Shown here: one piece after another, positions 35,151 through 44,260 of the stretch
Numbering within the stretch: the first letter of the stretch is position 1
How the letters are laid out: every line of letters starts with the position of its first letter
From: Ktedonosporobacter rubrisoli
Lineage (GTDB): Bacteria; Chloroflexota; Ktedonobacteria; Ktedonobacterales; Ktedonobacteraceae
Assembly (NCBI RefSeq): GCF_004208415.1
Contig: NZ_CP035758.1
Location: forward strand, 3,534,001-3,598,000
Length of the DNA stretch: 64,000 nucleotides
Direction: 5' to 3'
The notes under the pieces: generated by a model
Seen by the model: the letters and a program-made list of their open reading frames with translations, nothing else
Told to the model about the DNA's origin: nothing
Database searches by the model: none
Made by a program: the position numbers and the translations under genes

Positions 35151-36211
35151 TGCGTTTGTTTTACCTGTCTTCTCAATTTAAGAAGAAAATACGACGTTTC
35201 CCAGCGCTCATACTCATCACCTCGCTGCTCGTCTTTCTGGTATTTACGCTGCATATTGCGCTGGGCAGCATTTCGCTCTCTTTGAGCGATACCATAGTCG
35301 CGCTTTTTCACCCGAGGGCAAACGCGTTGGCGACTATCGTGATCTGGCATCTCCGTCTCCCACGGACCTTGATAGGGCTGATGGCTGGAGCCATGTTCGG
35401 TCTGGCAGGAGTTCTGCTTCAATGTATTACGCGCAATCCACTGGCCGAGCCAGGAACTATGGGGATCACTTCAGGTAGCATTCTTATGATCGTTGCCTGG
35501 TTCTCCTTTCTTCCCATTAGTGCCCAGAGCATACTTTTCCTACCACTTGTCGCCTTTATCGGGGGTCTGGGAGCAGGGGGCCTGATCTATATTCTTAACT
35601 GGTATGGCAAGACTGATCCTCTTCGTCTGGCTCTTCTCGGCGTGGTTGTCAATGCCGTGCTACAATCCGGGACAGTCCTCCTCTTGATCTTCAGCCATCA
35701 ACTGCTGGATGGCCTCCTTCTCTGGCTCATCGGTTCTCTCAATGGGCGGACCTGGGATCATTGGGCTGTCCTCTGGCCGTGGGCTGTCCTGACGTTTCCT
35801 CTCGCTATCGCTAGCGCCGCTGTTGCCAACGCTTTGAGTCTAGGCGATGAGGTTGCACGTGGACTTGGCCTACGCGTAGAAGCGATGCGAGTGCTTTTAT
35901 TTCTTCTGGCAACGCTGCTGGCTGCCGCTGCGATCTCTGCTATGGGAGGTATTGCTTTTATTGGCTTGATCGGACCACATATCGCGCGTAAGCTGGTTGG
36001 CAGCGATAATCGCCGTGTTTTTCTTCTCAGTCCGCTGCTCACCGCGGGATTGCTTCTGGTTGCTGATATTATAGCCAGACTTCTGCTGCTTCATATTCCT
36101 TGGTTTAGCAGCGCCAGCACGCTCCCGGTTGGTGTAGTTACGGCTCTCCTGGGAGCACCTTTCTTTTTGTATCTCAGCAGCTACACAGCAAAAAGGAGTC
36201 GGCAGGGATGA
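35144..36211 (+). CDS. FecCD-type iron-siderophore ABC transporter permease
   Basis: A full-length permease of about 355 residues with nine to ten transmembrane helices. Family landmarks are RLPRTLIGLMAGAMFGLAG, the CITRNPLAEPGTMGI loop, LGDEVARGLG and GGIAFIGLIGPHIARK. ATG with CGAGGT in front is preferred over an upstream ATG that lies within the preceding gene. It overlaps both the truncated permease before it and the ATPase after it (ATGA). No substrate-binding protein gene is present, and the partner permease is broken, so uptake function is doubtful. Confidence 0.88.
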   Translation: MLMRLFYLSSQFKKKIRRFPALILITSLLVFLVFTLHIALGSISLSLSDTIVALFHPRANALATIVIWHLRLPRTLIGLMAGAMFGLAGVLLQCITRNPLAEPGTMGITSGSILMIVAWFSFLPISAQSILFLPLVAFIGGLGAGGLIYILNWYGKTDPLRLALLGVVVNAVLQSGTVLLLIFSHQLLDGLLLWLIGSLNGRTWDHWAVLWPWAVLTFPLAIASAAVANALSLGDEVARGLGLRVEAMRVLLFLLATLLAAAAISAMGGIAFIGLIGPHIARKLVGSDNRRVFLLSPLLTAGLLLVADIIARLLLLHIPWFSSASTLPVGVVTALLGAPFFLYLSSYTAKRSRQG

Positions 36212-37016
36212 AGACTGCGCATACTTCAGTAAAACAGCATTGTTTGCAGGTCGAAGATATCCGTCTGACCTATGGTCAATGGCTTGTACTAGATCACCTT
36301 TCGCTCGATATTGTGACGGGACCATTACAGCGCTGCTTGGCCCAAACGGCTCCGGGAAATCAACGCTCCTGAAAACGCTGGTCCGCCTGCTCAAACCCGA
36401 CGAGGGCATTGTCTATCTTGATGGTAAGGCGATCAGTCGCATGCCAACGATTGAGGTTGCACGCAGATTGGCCATCTTACCGCAGAGTTCCATTGCACCG
36501 ACAGGTCTGGGCGAGCTTGTAGAACAGAGGCGTTATCCCCATGCCGGTCCTCTGCGCATGCTCCGACGACAAGATCATCAAGCCATTGAGGAGGCGTTGA
36601 CGTTAACCGGGCTTACAACTTTTCGTCAACGTGCTCTTGACACGCTTTCCGGTGGTGAACGTCAGCGTGCCTGGATCGCGCTTGCCCTGGCTCAAGCCAC
36701 GCACATTCTCTTTCTTGACGAACCAACAACCTTTCTTGATATTGGTCATCAGCTCGAAGTGCTTCATCTCGTACAACGCCTGAACCGTGAACGAGGCATC
36801 ACTATCGTCATGGCTCTTCATGATCTCAATCAGGCGGCACGTTTCGCCAATACGATGGTTGTCCTCAAAAACGGCAAGATCGTCAAACAGGGCAAACCAG
36901 CCGATATTCTCAACGGATCGCTCCTCGCTGAGGCTTTTGCCGTACAAGCATATATTGTGCGTGATCCTGTCACCAATGCTCCATTTTGTATTCCCTACGG
37001 ATCTCTTCCAGAATAA
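36208..37016 (+). pseudogene. FecE-like siderophore ABC ATPase, frame broken near the N-terminus
   Basis: The normal start overlaps the permease stop (ATGA) and gives VEDIRLTYGQWLVLDHLSLDIVTG. The frame then shifts by one base, and the rest (ITALLGPNGSGKST, LSGGERQR, LFLDEPTTFLD, ALHDLNQAAR) is in another frame that stays open to the end. Adding one G to the GGG run near 36317 restores a normal ATPase of about 269 residues. Either the gene is inactivated or the base was missed in sequencing. An internal start at 36240 would lack the first strands but keep Walker A. Confidence 0.8.
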
Positions 37017-37223
37017 TGATGAGCTTGCTGACCATTTTCAGAGAGTGGCGGCTGCGCTGTTCTTTTTCATGGATCATGCTCTCTGCTAGAGCGTGTCCAG
37101 GAAGGCTTGCCAGGCCGATCTGTTGAGCAAGCAGGGAAAGATGGGAGAAATTCTGAGAGGATAGGGAGAGAAGCGAACGGACGTTGAGGGGGATTTATCT
37201 GCCCCGGGAAGGCTGGGAAGCCG

Positions 37224-37292
37224 ATGGAAGTATATCCTTCAGCTCTCTCAGATGAAGAGTGTGCCATTCTTGAACCGTTGATTTCCGCCTGA
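37224..37292 (+). mobile_element. IS5-family transposase, N-terminal stub
   Basis: Twenty-two codons (MEVYPSALSDEE...AILEPLI) match the conserved opening of IS5-type transposases (YPSDLTDEEWxxLEPLI) and then stop. All catalytic parts are missing. GAGCGTGTCC at about 37091 may be the left IS end. It directly abuts the recombinase remnant. Confidence 0.55.
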
Positions 37293-37293
37293 G

Positions 37294-37542
37294 AAGCCTG
37301 TCCATCCTAAAGTGGTCAAGGAACTCTTCGGCTATAGTGATATCTCCATGACCTTGCGCCTGTAAGCCCATGTCGTACCTGGCATGCACCAAGAGGCTGT
37401 GGAGCACGTAGCGGCCTGCTTGACCCATCCTGCTCAGCTCACTGCTGTCAAGGTTGCTCTCACGCCCTTGCTCTTGGAACAAGAGGAGCTGCTCAAGCCC
37501 GCTGCGAAGCTGGGCGAGGTGGTATGTTCACCTCTTCGTTAA
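37294..37542 (+). pseudogene. Tyrosine recombinase (integrase), C-terminal remnant
   Basis: The frame reads HPKVVKELFGYSDISMTLRL, then TAA at 37363-37365, then AHVVPGMHQEAVEHV. In intact relatives the segment is GHSDISMTLRTYAHV, where the Tyr is the catalytic nucleophile. The stop codon therefore replaces that Tyr. The N-terminal part is missing, and the 5' side is IS5 sequence. The rest of the frame stays open to 37542. Confidence 0.6.
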
Positions 37543-37599
37543 TGTCTAGTAGAATAATGGTCAATTATAAGACGTCACCGCACCCTCATAGATGCCTGC

Positions 37600-37914
37600 T
37601 TCTGGCCTCTAGAGACAATGGTATCTCTCGCCGTTTCACCAGACATCTTGCGCACATACCCATAGATGTCCTCTCTCCAGAGGTGCTCGACAACTACATT
37701 GTCTAACGTGCCCATCCCAGCCGATGCGAATCTGTGCCAACTTTAAGAGCTCGATAAACACCTGGCCCGTAAACTGATCCCCTTGATCTGTAGTAAAAAT
37801 CTCTGAGCATGGACCCGCTGCAGTACTCGCTCTCATGCCTCTAAACAGATGCTGGTATCCCTTGGATTTGATACCTCCCTGGCCAGCACAAGTAGAACGA
37901 GCAGCTTGAGCCAC
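37600..37914 (-). mobile_element. IS3-family transposase (integrase core), broken remnant
   Basis: EIFTTDQGDQFTGQVFIELL contains the second catalytic Asp region of the DDE integrase core (family form: TDQGSQFTS). After HVRQ the frame shifts, and LDNVVVEHLWRED supplies the catalytic Glu region in another frame. The N-terminal catalytic Asp and the helper frame are missing, so the element is dead. Confidence 0.65.
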
Positions 37915-37971
37915 ATATGTTATGATAGAAGCGTGCTTTAGGATAGTTTATCAAGTGCAAGGAGTATATTC

Positions 37972-39582
37972 ATGGCTAGCACACCGCCTACAGGATTTAA
38001 AAGATTACCTGATAGTGAAAGAAAATTACCTGCCAGCGCCCATATAGTTGGACCCGTAAATCCAGATGAGCATCTTGAAGTAAGTGTCTATTTGCGTGCT
38101 CCAGCGGGAGAAAGAGCAGGTGACAACGCCAGCCAGTATGCCCAGCAGCCAGGTCCTCGTATGAGCAGGCAGGAATACGCAGCCAGATATAGCGCCTCTC
38201 CTGATGATCTTGCTAAAATCGAAGCCTTTGCACAAGCCCACAATCTGAAGGTTGTAGAGGAAGATCCAGCCAGTAGAAGAATTGTACTGGCTGGCACAGC
38301 CGCGGCGATGATGCAAGCGTTTGCTGTTGAGCTTCAACGCTACGCTTATAAAGGGGGCGTATTTAGAGGTCGTGTGGGTCACTTGCATCTTCCCACAGAA
38401 CTTGAACCGCTAGTTGCAGGTGTCTTCGGGCTTGACGACAGGCCACAGGCACAGCCGCGCTTTCGTTATGGTAACTCTACAACCAGATTTCCCCTGGCAA
38501 ATACTGACACAGTTTCCTATACTCCACCGCAGCTAGCTAAGCTTTATGAATTCCCGCAGGGCCTTGATGGGAGCGGTGAATGTATCGCACTTATTGAGCT
38601 TGGAGGGGGATACTCTGAGCAAGACCTGGCAACCTACTTTAAACAATTGGGTATTCCTACGCCACAGGTCACGACCGTCTCGGTTGATGGAGGAGAGAAT
38701 AAGCCAGAGGGCGATCCAAGAGGGGCAGATGCCGAGGTTGATCTGGATATAGAGATCGCAGGTGCCATTGCCCCCAAAGCACGCATCGTAGTCTACTTTG
38801 CACCAAATACTGACCGTGGTTTTCTGGATGCCATCACCCAGGCACTACATGACACAACCAATAATCCATCGGTTATCTCGATTAGTTGGGGAGCTCCAGA
38901 GTCAAGCTGGACCAGCCAGGCAATGCAGGCTATGGATCAGGCATTTCAGACGGCTGCAACTCTGGGAATTACCATATGCTGCGCCGCAGGGGATAATGGT
39001 TCAGGGGATGGAGCCAGCGATCAATTAGCCCATGTAGATTTTCCAGCTTCAAGTGGCTATGTCTTGGGATGCGGTGGTACACGCCTCTCCTCCTCAAACG
39101 GCAAGATTACCGCAGAGGTTGTATGGAATGACACAACTGCTGGAGGAGGTGCGACAGGGGGTGGCGTGAGCGAAAATTTTGCGCTGCCTTCCTGGCAAAC
39201 AGATGCACATGTTCCACTCTCCATCAATAATCAGCATGCTGGTCGGGGAGTGCCTGACGTAGCTGGAAATGCCGACCCTCAGACAGGATATCAGATTTAC
39301 GTTGATGGACAAAGTACTGTTATAGGTGGCACAAGCGCTGTAGCTCCGTTGTGGGCTGGTTTGATCGCCCTGATCAATCAAAAGCGGGGGCAGGCAATTG
39401 GCTTTTTAAATCCATTTCTTTACAAGAACTACCAGCAGCTTACCCAGAACAAAGCGCTGTACGACGTGACTAGCGGTAATAACGGAGCTTATACAGCCGG
39501 TACTGGTTGGGATGCCTGTACCGGCTTAGGTACGCCAGTTGGAACGCAATTGCTAAATACGCTGATTACTTCTCAGTCCTAG
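37972..39582 (+). CDS. Sedolisin (S53) family serine-carboxyl peptidase, with pro-domain
   Basis: The 536-residue protein has an N-terminal activation pro-domain (about 1-180) and a subtilisin-like catalytic domain. The catalytic residues can be placed as Glu255 and Asp259 (in AEVDLD), oxyanion Asp341 (AAGDNG) and nucleophile Ser455 (GGTSAVAP). A C-terminal DVTSGNNGAY segment resembles the family's calcium site. No classical signal peptide is visible, as in kumamolisin-type relatives. These enzymes work outside the cell at acid pH after removing their pro-domain. AAGGAG precedes the ATG. It stands alone, downstream of IS debris and about 500 bp from the beta-propeller gene. Confidence 0.92.
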   Translation: MASTPPTGFKRLPDSERKLPASAHIVGPVNPDEHLEVSVYLRAPAGERAGDNASQYAQQPGPRMSRQEYAARYSASPDDLAKIEAFAQAHNLKVVEEDPASRRIVLAGTAAAMMQAFAVELQRYAYKGGVFRGRVGHLHLPTELEPLVAGVFGLDDRPQAQPRFRYGNSTTRFPLANTDTVSYTPPQLAKLYEFPQGLDGSGECIALIELGGGYSEQDLATYFKQLGIPTPQVTTVSVDGGENKPEGDPRGADAEVDLDIEIAGAIAPKARIVVYFAPNTDRGFLDAITQALHDTTNNPSVISISWGAPESSWTSQAMQAMDQAFQTAATLGITICCAAGDNGSGDGASDQLAHVDFPASSGYVLGCGGTRLSSSNGKITAEVVWNDTTAGGGATGGGVSENFALPSWQTDAHVPLSINNQHAGRGVPDVAGNADPQTGYQIYVDGQSTVIGGTSAVAPLWAGLIALINQKRGQAIGFLNPFLYKNYQQLTQNKALYDVTSGNNGAYTAGTGWDACTGLGTPVGTQLLNTLITSQS

Positions 39583-40113
39583 AAACAGGTTTTTCCTGCT
39601 ACGCGGACGCTGAATACACTAGGAAGTTATCGTTGACGTGCTGCCTTAGCTTCGTATAAGTGCAGCATGTCACCGCGTAGAATTTTAGTTCTGGCTTGCT
39701 ATCATGGAAAGCTGCGAGTTTTTAGGGACCAATGTTTCTCTTTGCTTATGCTGATCTTTGCATAACTCTGGCCTGTAGAAGCTGCTGCTTCATAAACCTC
39801 TCCATCACCATTAGAGGCGAGATCCAGAATACCTCCTATGCTGAGGAAGTATAGCATCATTTTTCACCTTCCTTTTTGTCTTATTGAGTATTCATGTATA
39901 AATTTGCGGAAGTTAGCTTATTAATATGAAAACATGAAATAATAAGGTGAATCTCAAAAGTGCAATCATTATATAGAAAAAATTAGCCTGTTAAAAAATG
40001 ATGCAATAAACGTTGTAAGTAGTAGGAGCAGATCAGAAAAAGCGAACTAGCTTATCTTCCTGCTTCTGGTTGAGTAGTGGTAGTGGATGTTTATAGTGGA
40101 AGGAAAGAGCACT
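39583..40113. other. Gap with one weak small-ORF candidate
   Basis: Mostly AT-rich sequence without a recognised gene. A minus-strand frame at 39702-39860 (52 codons, begins MMLYFLSIGG) has AAGGAAGGTG five bases before its ATG and no family match. Nothing else is supported. Confidence 0.35.
39702..39860 (-). CDS. Possible small protein of unknown function, 52 residues
   Basis: The evidence is a good ribosome binding site (AAGGAAGGTG) and a tandem ATG-ATG start. The peptide has a short hydrophobic opening (MMLYFLSIGGIL) and an acidic middle (DLASNGDGEVYEAA). No homologue is recognised. It is antisense to nothing and lies in otherwise empty sequence. It may be a real short peptide or chance. 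Confidence 0.25.
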   Translation of the reverse strand: MMLYFLSIGGILDLASNGDGEVYEAAASTGQSYAKISISKEKHWSLKTRSFP

Positions 40114-41832
40114 ATGACCACAGAAGTGACCCCCGATGGCACGTTCTTTACTCCGCAAGACAATACTATGAGCGCAGAATCAGCGTTTTTGATGCAATTA
40201 ACTGAATCCGATGCTGATCCCCTTGCCTCAGTTCTCACCCAGCATAACGACAATATGCGTACCGGGGCAAGCTTGCATGAAGTCATCTTGAAACCCTCAA
40301 ACGTCGGACCCGACAAATTTGGCATGCTCTTTAAGCGGGAAGTGCGAGGCCAGATTTATGCGCAACCACTTTATCTGCCCAACGTCCCTATCCCTGACAA
40401 AGGAGTTCATAACGTAGTATATGTAGCAACAATGCATAATATCGTTTATGCCTTCGATGCTGATCATGCCCACCATAGCGAACCGTTATGGAGAAGAGAT
40501 CTAGGAACTCCTGTGAGCTTACCTGATCATAATATAGGTCCTCTCGTCTACAGAGATGCTGTCGAAGAGATTGGCATCCTCAGTACGCCCGTCATTGATC
40601 CAGTCAGAAAGCGACTCTATGTAGTCGCAATGCATCGCAGGGGAAATCGACCATATACAGATGGCTCATATTCTCATTTCCTCTATGCCCTGGATGTGCG
40701 AACTGGCGATATTATTCACGCAGTAAAAATCGAAGCGAGTGTCCCCGGCCAAGCCTCTAAAAATGAGAGCGGGAATGTCATCTTTGAAAGCGTGCGGCAG
40801 GATCAGCGTCCCGGCCTAACATTGGTTCACGGAAACATCTACATCGCTTTTGCGGCCTTTGGGGACAGAAAGCCATACCACGGTTGGGTGCTTGCCTATA
40901 GCGCTGAAACTCTGGCGCAAGTAAGCGTATATAACACAACTCCCCATCATAAAAGCGATAATGAGGCTGGAATCTGGCAGGCAGGTCAAGGCCTGGCTGT
41001 AGACCCGGAAGGCTTCCTGTACTTTATGACTGGCAATGGTACCTTTAGACCTGACGGTTCAGCACTTGGAGATAGTATAATCAAGCTAAATAAAGATCTG
41101 AAACTGGTTGACTGGTTTACCCCCTATAATACCGAGATACTCAATGCCATTGATATGGACCTTGGCTCAGCAGGCATGTTGGTAATTCCACATACACGCT
41201 ATGCGCTCGGTGGCGGCAAAGAAGGAAAGTTTTACCTCCTTGATCGTAGTCGCCTGGGCCACTTCAACAGGAATAATGATAACCAGATTCCACAAAATTT
41301 CTACGCCAGCTTTCCCATTGATCCAAGCGTTCCATATACTAATGATTCTAAGAAATCTATGCACATTCACGGCGGCCCTCCCTACTGGGTAGGACCTGAT
41401 GGAAAAGGTTACATCTATGTCTGGCCAGAGAATGACTACCTGAAGTCCTTCCGCTTCGATGGCAACCGCTTCCATACAGAACCAGCCTCGCAGTATAAGT
41501 TAGATGTACCCGAGGTACGCGGTGTACGTGGCATGCCAGGAGGAATCCTTTCCCTCTCTGCCCATGGAAACCGCGATGGAATCCTCTGGGCTTCGCATCC
41601 CCTCTACGAGGATGCTAATCAGAAGACAGTCGAAGGCATTTTCTATGCTTTCGACGCCACTAATCTGTCGGAGCCCCTATGGAGCAGCGAGATGCGCCCC
41701 GAACGCGACTATCCGGGCAATTTTGCTAAATTCTCGCCACCAACAATCGCTAACGGTAAAGTCTACCTTGCAACCTTTTCTAACTATCTAGCCGTCTATG
41801 GACTACTTACGCCGCATAATCCTAGCAGATAG
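40114..41832 (+). CDS. PQQ-type beta-propeller protein
   Basis: About 572 residues forming repeated propeller blades (VVYVATMHNIVYAFDAD, HFLYALDVRTGDIIHA, GIFYAFDATNLSEPLW). The blade motifs are those of quinoprotein-dehydrogenase-like propellers, but no heme motif or clear Ca/PQQ dehydrogenase active-site signature is recognised. ATG with AAGGAA 9 nt upstream is preferred over an earlier ATG nine codons upstream. No signal peptide is evident. It converges on the pqq operon 190 bp away, so it may be a PQQ-using enzyme or a propeller homologue without cofactor; the sequence alone does not decide. Confidence 0.8.
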   Translation: MTTEVTPDGTFFTPQDNTMSAESAFLMQLTESDADPLASVLTQHNDNMRTGASLHEVILKPSNVGPDKFGMLFKREVRGQIYAQPLYLPNVPIPDKGVHNVVYVATMHNIVYAFDADHAHHSEPLWRRDLGTPVSLPDHNIGPLVYRDAVEEIGILSTPVIDPVRKRLYVVAMHRRGNRPYTDGSYSHFLYALDVRTGDIIHAVKIEASVPGQASKNESGNVIFESVRQDQRPGLTLVHGNIYIAFAAFGDRKPYHGWVLAYSAETLAQVSVYNTTPHHKSDNEAGIWQAGQGLAVDPEGFLYFMTGNGTFRPDGSALGDSIIKLNKDLKLVDWFTPYNTEILNAIDMDLGSAGMLVIPHTRYALGGGKEGKFYLLDRSRLGHFNRNNDNQIPQNFYASFPIDPSVPYTNDSKKSMHIHGGPPYWVGPDGKGYIYVWPENDYLKSFRFDGNRFHTEPASQYKLDVPEVRGVRGMPGGILSLSAHGNRDGILWASHPLYEDANQKTVEGIFYAFDATNLSEPLWSSEMRPERDYPGNFAKFSPPTIANGKVYLATFSNYLAVYGLLTPHNPSR

Positions 41833-41879
41833 ATTGTAAGTCCCTTTGCTTGCAATTGGCTCCTCGCTCATCCTTTCAG

Positions 41880-41910
41880 GATGCATATGCGCGCTTTGCG
41901 CATATGCATC
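41880..41910. terminator. Hairpin between the convergent propeller and pqqE genes
   Basis: Perfect 13-bp arms (GATGCATATGCGC and complement) around a 5-nt loop, midway between two convergent stop codons. The placement fits a bidirectional terminator. No clear T-run follows on either strand, so it may be a weak or Rho-assisted stop. Confidence 0.55.
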
Positions 41911-42020
41911 TGCTCTCCAGGCAAGATGCACGTTTATACCCACTATTCTCGCTACGAGAAGCAGCCTTATGAAATAGCAAAGAAATTTACTTTCGTCATT
42001 CTCCGGCAAACTACGGCGCA

Positions 42021-43142
42021 TCAAGTGGGATTGGTGCGATAGCGTATTGACAATGCGCAAAAGCCTGCTGCGCTGTTAACTGGTTGGATATTAGCTAGCA
42101 AGCTAGTAAGCTTTTCATGGTGGGGAGAGAGGCTACAAACAGGGTCAGTTTGGGCCGCATCACCGGTTAATAAGAAGGCCTGGCACCTGCACCCGCCAAA
42201 ATCTACCTCGCGCAAAGCACAGCTACGACAAGGTTCAGGCATCCACTCAGTTCCACGAAAACGCTGAAATGCCTCGGATTCGTGCCAGATCCTAGACAGC
42301 GATTGCTGGCGTACATTTTCGAAACGTAGGGATGGAATCACGCTAGCTGTCTGGCAAGGTAACACATCTCCTTGTGGATTCACGGTTAAAAAACGGCGTC
42401 CCCAGCCATACATACATGGCTTTGGACGATCACTATAGTAGTCAGGCTTGATATAGAGTACCTCCATCTTACCGCGCAAGCGTACCTGCGCATCCGCCGC
42501 GATTGCCGTGGCCTTGGCAACTTGCGCGGAGGTTGGCATAAGCATCTCCCTATTCTGGAACGCCCAGCCTAGATATTGTGTATGGGCCAGTTCTAGTCGT
42601 TGAGCATCTAGCTCCTCTGCTAAATGAATTATCTGTTCAAGGCGCTCTAGATTAGCCCGATGTAGCACAACATTAATCGTTAGCGGCAAGTCCAGAGCCC
42701 TGACCATACGTGCTGCTTCTAGCTTATAGGCGTGCGCGTTTGCACCTGCGATAATGTTACCGAGGCTAGCTTCATCAGCCTGAAAGCTGATTTGCACGGT
42801 ATCCAGCCCTGCGGCTTGCAAAACGAGAAGGCGTTGATAGGTAAGACCTCTTGCGCTGGTAATCAGATTGGTATACAACCCTGCAGCATGGGCATGAGAG
42901 ATCATGAGAGACAAGTCTTTTCGTAAGAGAGGCTCACCACCTGAGAAGTGCAGGTGCAGTACACCCAATTCACGAGCCTCTGCAATTACACGAACCCATT
43001 CATCAGTACTTAGCTCATCATGAGTTTGAGTAAACTGTATGGGGTTAGAACAGTAGGGGCAATGAAGCGGACAGCGATACGTTACTTCCGCCAACAGGCC
43101 AAAGGGACGATAAGTATTTTGCTCCTGTTGAGTATGAATCAT
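42021..43142 (-). CDS. pqqE: PQQ biosynthesis radical SAM enzyme PqqE
   Basis: The 373-residue protein has the radical-SAM CxxxCxxC motif as CPLHCPYC near residue 25, HFSGGEPLLR, and a C-terminal SPASM cysteine cluster (PCQTA, CRSCALREVDFGGCRCQA). With PqqD it forms the C-C bond between Glu and Tyr of the PqqA peptide, the first step of PQQ formation. GGAGGAGA precedes the ATG. It is the last gene of pqqABCDE. Family identity is firm because all partners are adjacent. Confidence 0.95.
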   Translation of the reverse strand: MIHTQQEQNTYRPFGLLAEVTYRCPLHCPYCSNPIQFTQTHDELSTDEWVRVIAEARELGVLHLHFSGGEPLLRKDLSLMISHAHAAGLYTNLITSARGLTYQRLLVLQAAGLDTVQISFQADEASLGNIIAGANAHAYKLEAARMVRALDLPLTINVVLHRANLERLEQIIHLAEELDAQRLELAHTQYLGWAFQNREMLMPTSAQVAKATAIAADAQVRLRGKMEVLYIKPDYYSDRPKPCMYGWGRRFLTVNPQGDVLPCQTASVIPSLRFENVRQQSLSRIWHESEAFQRFRGTEWMPEPCRSCALREVDFGGCRCQAFLLTGDAAQTDPVCSLSPHHEKLTSLLANIQPVNSAAGFCALSIRYRTNPT

Positions 43143-43185
43143 GAAATTTCTGTCTCCTCCCTGCTATTGATCCCAAAAAGCCACA

Positions 43186-43479
43186 TCAGTGCCAGGCAAG
43201 TAAGCTATAGCGATAGAGGTTCTGTAGATAAGCCATAACCTCTTGTCGTAACGGTTCTGCCTCAACGTGGTAAAGCTGAGCCAGTGCCTGCACGATTTCA
43301 TCAAGGGTAGACTCGCCATCGCATAGTCTGACAATACTGGCTCCTGTCTCATTTAATTTGACAACACCTTCAGGATAGAGCAGGATAGGTTCTTGAGTAA
43401 GGGGATCGAGCCGCATAAGAACCTTTGCCGCTAATTTTGGGCGCGAGGTCGCTGTCAATCGGGGTTGGTGCTCCATCAT
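43186..43479 (-). CDS. pqqD: PQQ biosynthesis peptide chaperone PqqD
   Basis: A 97-residue protein with the RiPP recognition-element (winged-helix) fold. It contains RPKLAAKVLMRLDPLTQEPILLYPEG, then KLNETGASIVRLCDGESTLDEIV. It binds PqqA and presents it to PqqE. AAGGAGG lies directly before tandem ATGs. It starts 7 bp after pqqC stops and ends 43 bp before pqqE. Confidence 0.95.
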   Translation of the reverse strand: MMEHQPRLTATSRPKLAAKVLMRLDPLTQEPILLYPEGVVKLNETGASIVRLCDGESTLDEIVQALAQLYHVEAEPLRQEVMAYLQNLYRYSLLAWH

Positions 43480-43486
43480 ATCCTCC

Positions 43487-44233
43487 TTATGTTCTCAGGT
43501 GGAATTCTTGCTGCATGCTGCTCTCTATTGGTGTTGCAGTCTGGCTTAATGCATCTAATATGCTCCACAGCACATCGCACTTGAAGCCAAGAGCACGTAC
43601 TGCTTCTTCCTGTAGCTGAAGTGTAGAGCAATAACGCAAGGTAAGTTCTAAACCCTGGCGAGAATCTGTAGCAGCCTGTACTATGCGCGCTCGAAAATAG
43701 TCAAGGCCGCTAGGAGAAATCCAGGAATAATACCGCTCAAAGGCCTGCAGACGGCTCTGCATTAGATCAGGTGCAAAGAGCTCAGTTAACGAAGAGGCAA
43801 TCGCTATCGGCCAGGGTTTCGTACGAGCAAACTGTACGTATGCATCAACAGCAAAGCGTACCCCAGGCAGGACGTGAAGTTCGTCTTGCACCTCTGAATG
43901 TGTTAAGCCAACAGCCTCGGCTAGCCTGAACCAACATTCAATTCCTCCCTCACCCTCGCGAAATCCATCATGGTCACTGACCCGATGCAGCCAGATGCGA
44001 CGCACCTCACGCAAAGGGCAGTTTGCAATAATCGCTGCATCCTTGCGTGGAATATTGCGTTGATAATAGAAACGGTTGGCCACCCAGGAGCGAATCTGAG
44101 GTGGTGTCAGCTGGCCTGAGTTCATCGCTACATGAAAAGGATGCTGGTGATGATAGCGCGTCATACCAACGGTTTGTAGGCGAGAAAGAAATGTCTCGCG
44201 GTCCCATGGAAGTGGAGTAGTTTGTATGGTCAT
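43487..44233 (-). CDS. pqqC: Pyrroloquinoline-quinone synthase PqqC
   Basis: About 248 residues, all-helical, with family motifs YHHQHPFH, QIRSWVANRFYYQRNIPRKDA and SDHDGFREGEGGIE. It performs the final ring closure and eight-electron oxidation to PQQ using O2. AGGAAGGA supports the ATG used; another ATG lies three codons upstream. The length equals that of known PqqC. Confidence 0.95.
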   Translation of the reverse strand: MTIQTTPLPWDRETFLSRLQTVGMTRYHHQHPFHVAMNSGQLTPPQIRSWVANRFYYQRNIPRKDAAIIANCPLREVRRIWLHRVSDHDGFREGEGGIECWFRLAEAVGLTHSEVQDELHVLPGVRFAVDAYVQFARTKPWPIAIASSLTELFAPDLMQSRLQAFERYYSWISPSGLDYFRARIVQAATDSRQGLELTLRYCSTLQLQEEAVRALGFKCDVLWSILDALSQTATPIESSMQQEFHLRT

Positions 44234-44260
44234 GCTATACAATCCTTCCTAACACTGCTT

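Noticed and set aside
40114..41832. Calling the propeller protein a PQQ-dependent alcohol or glucose dehydrogenase
   Set aside because: Blade motifs are present, but no dehydrogenase active-site signature or cytochrome c domain could be identified.
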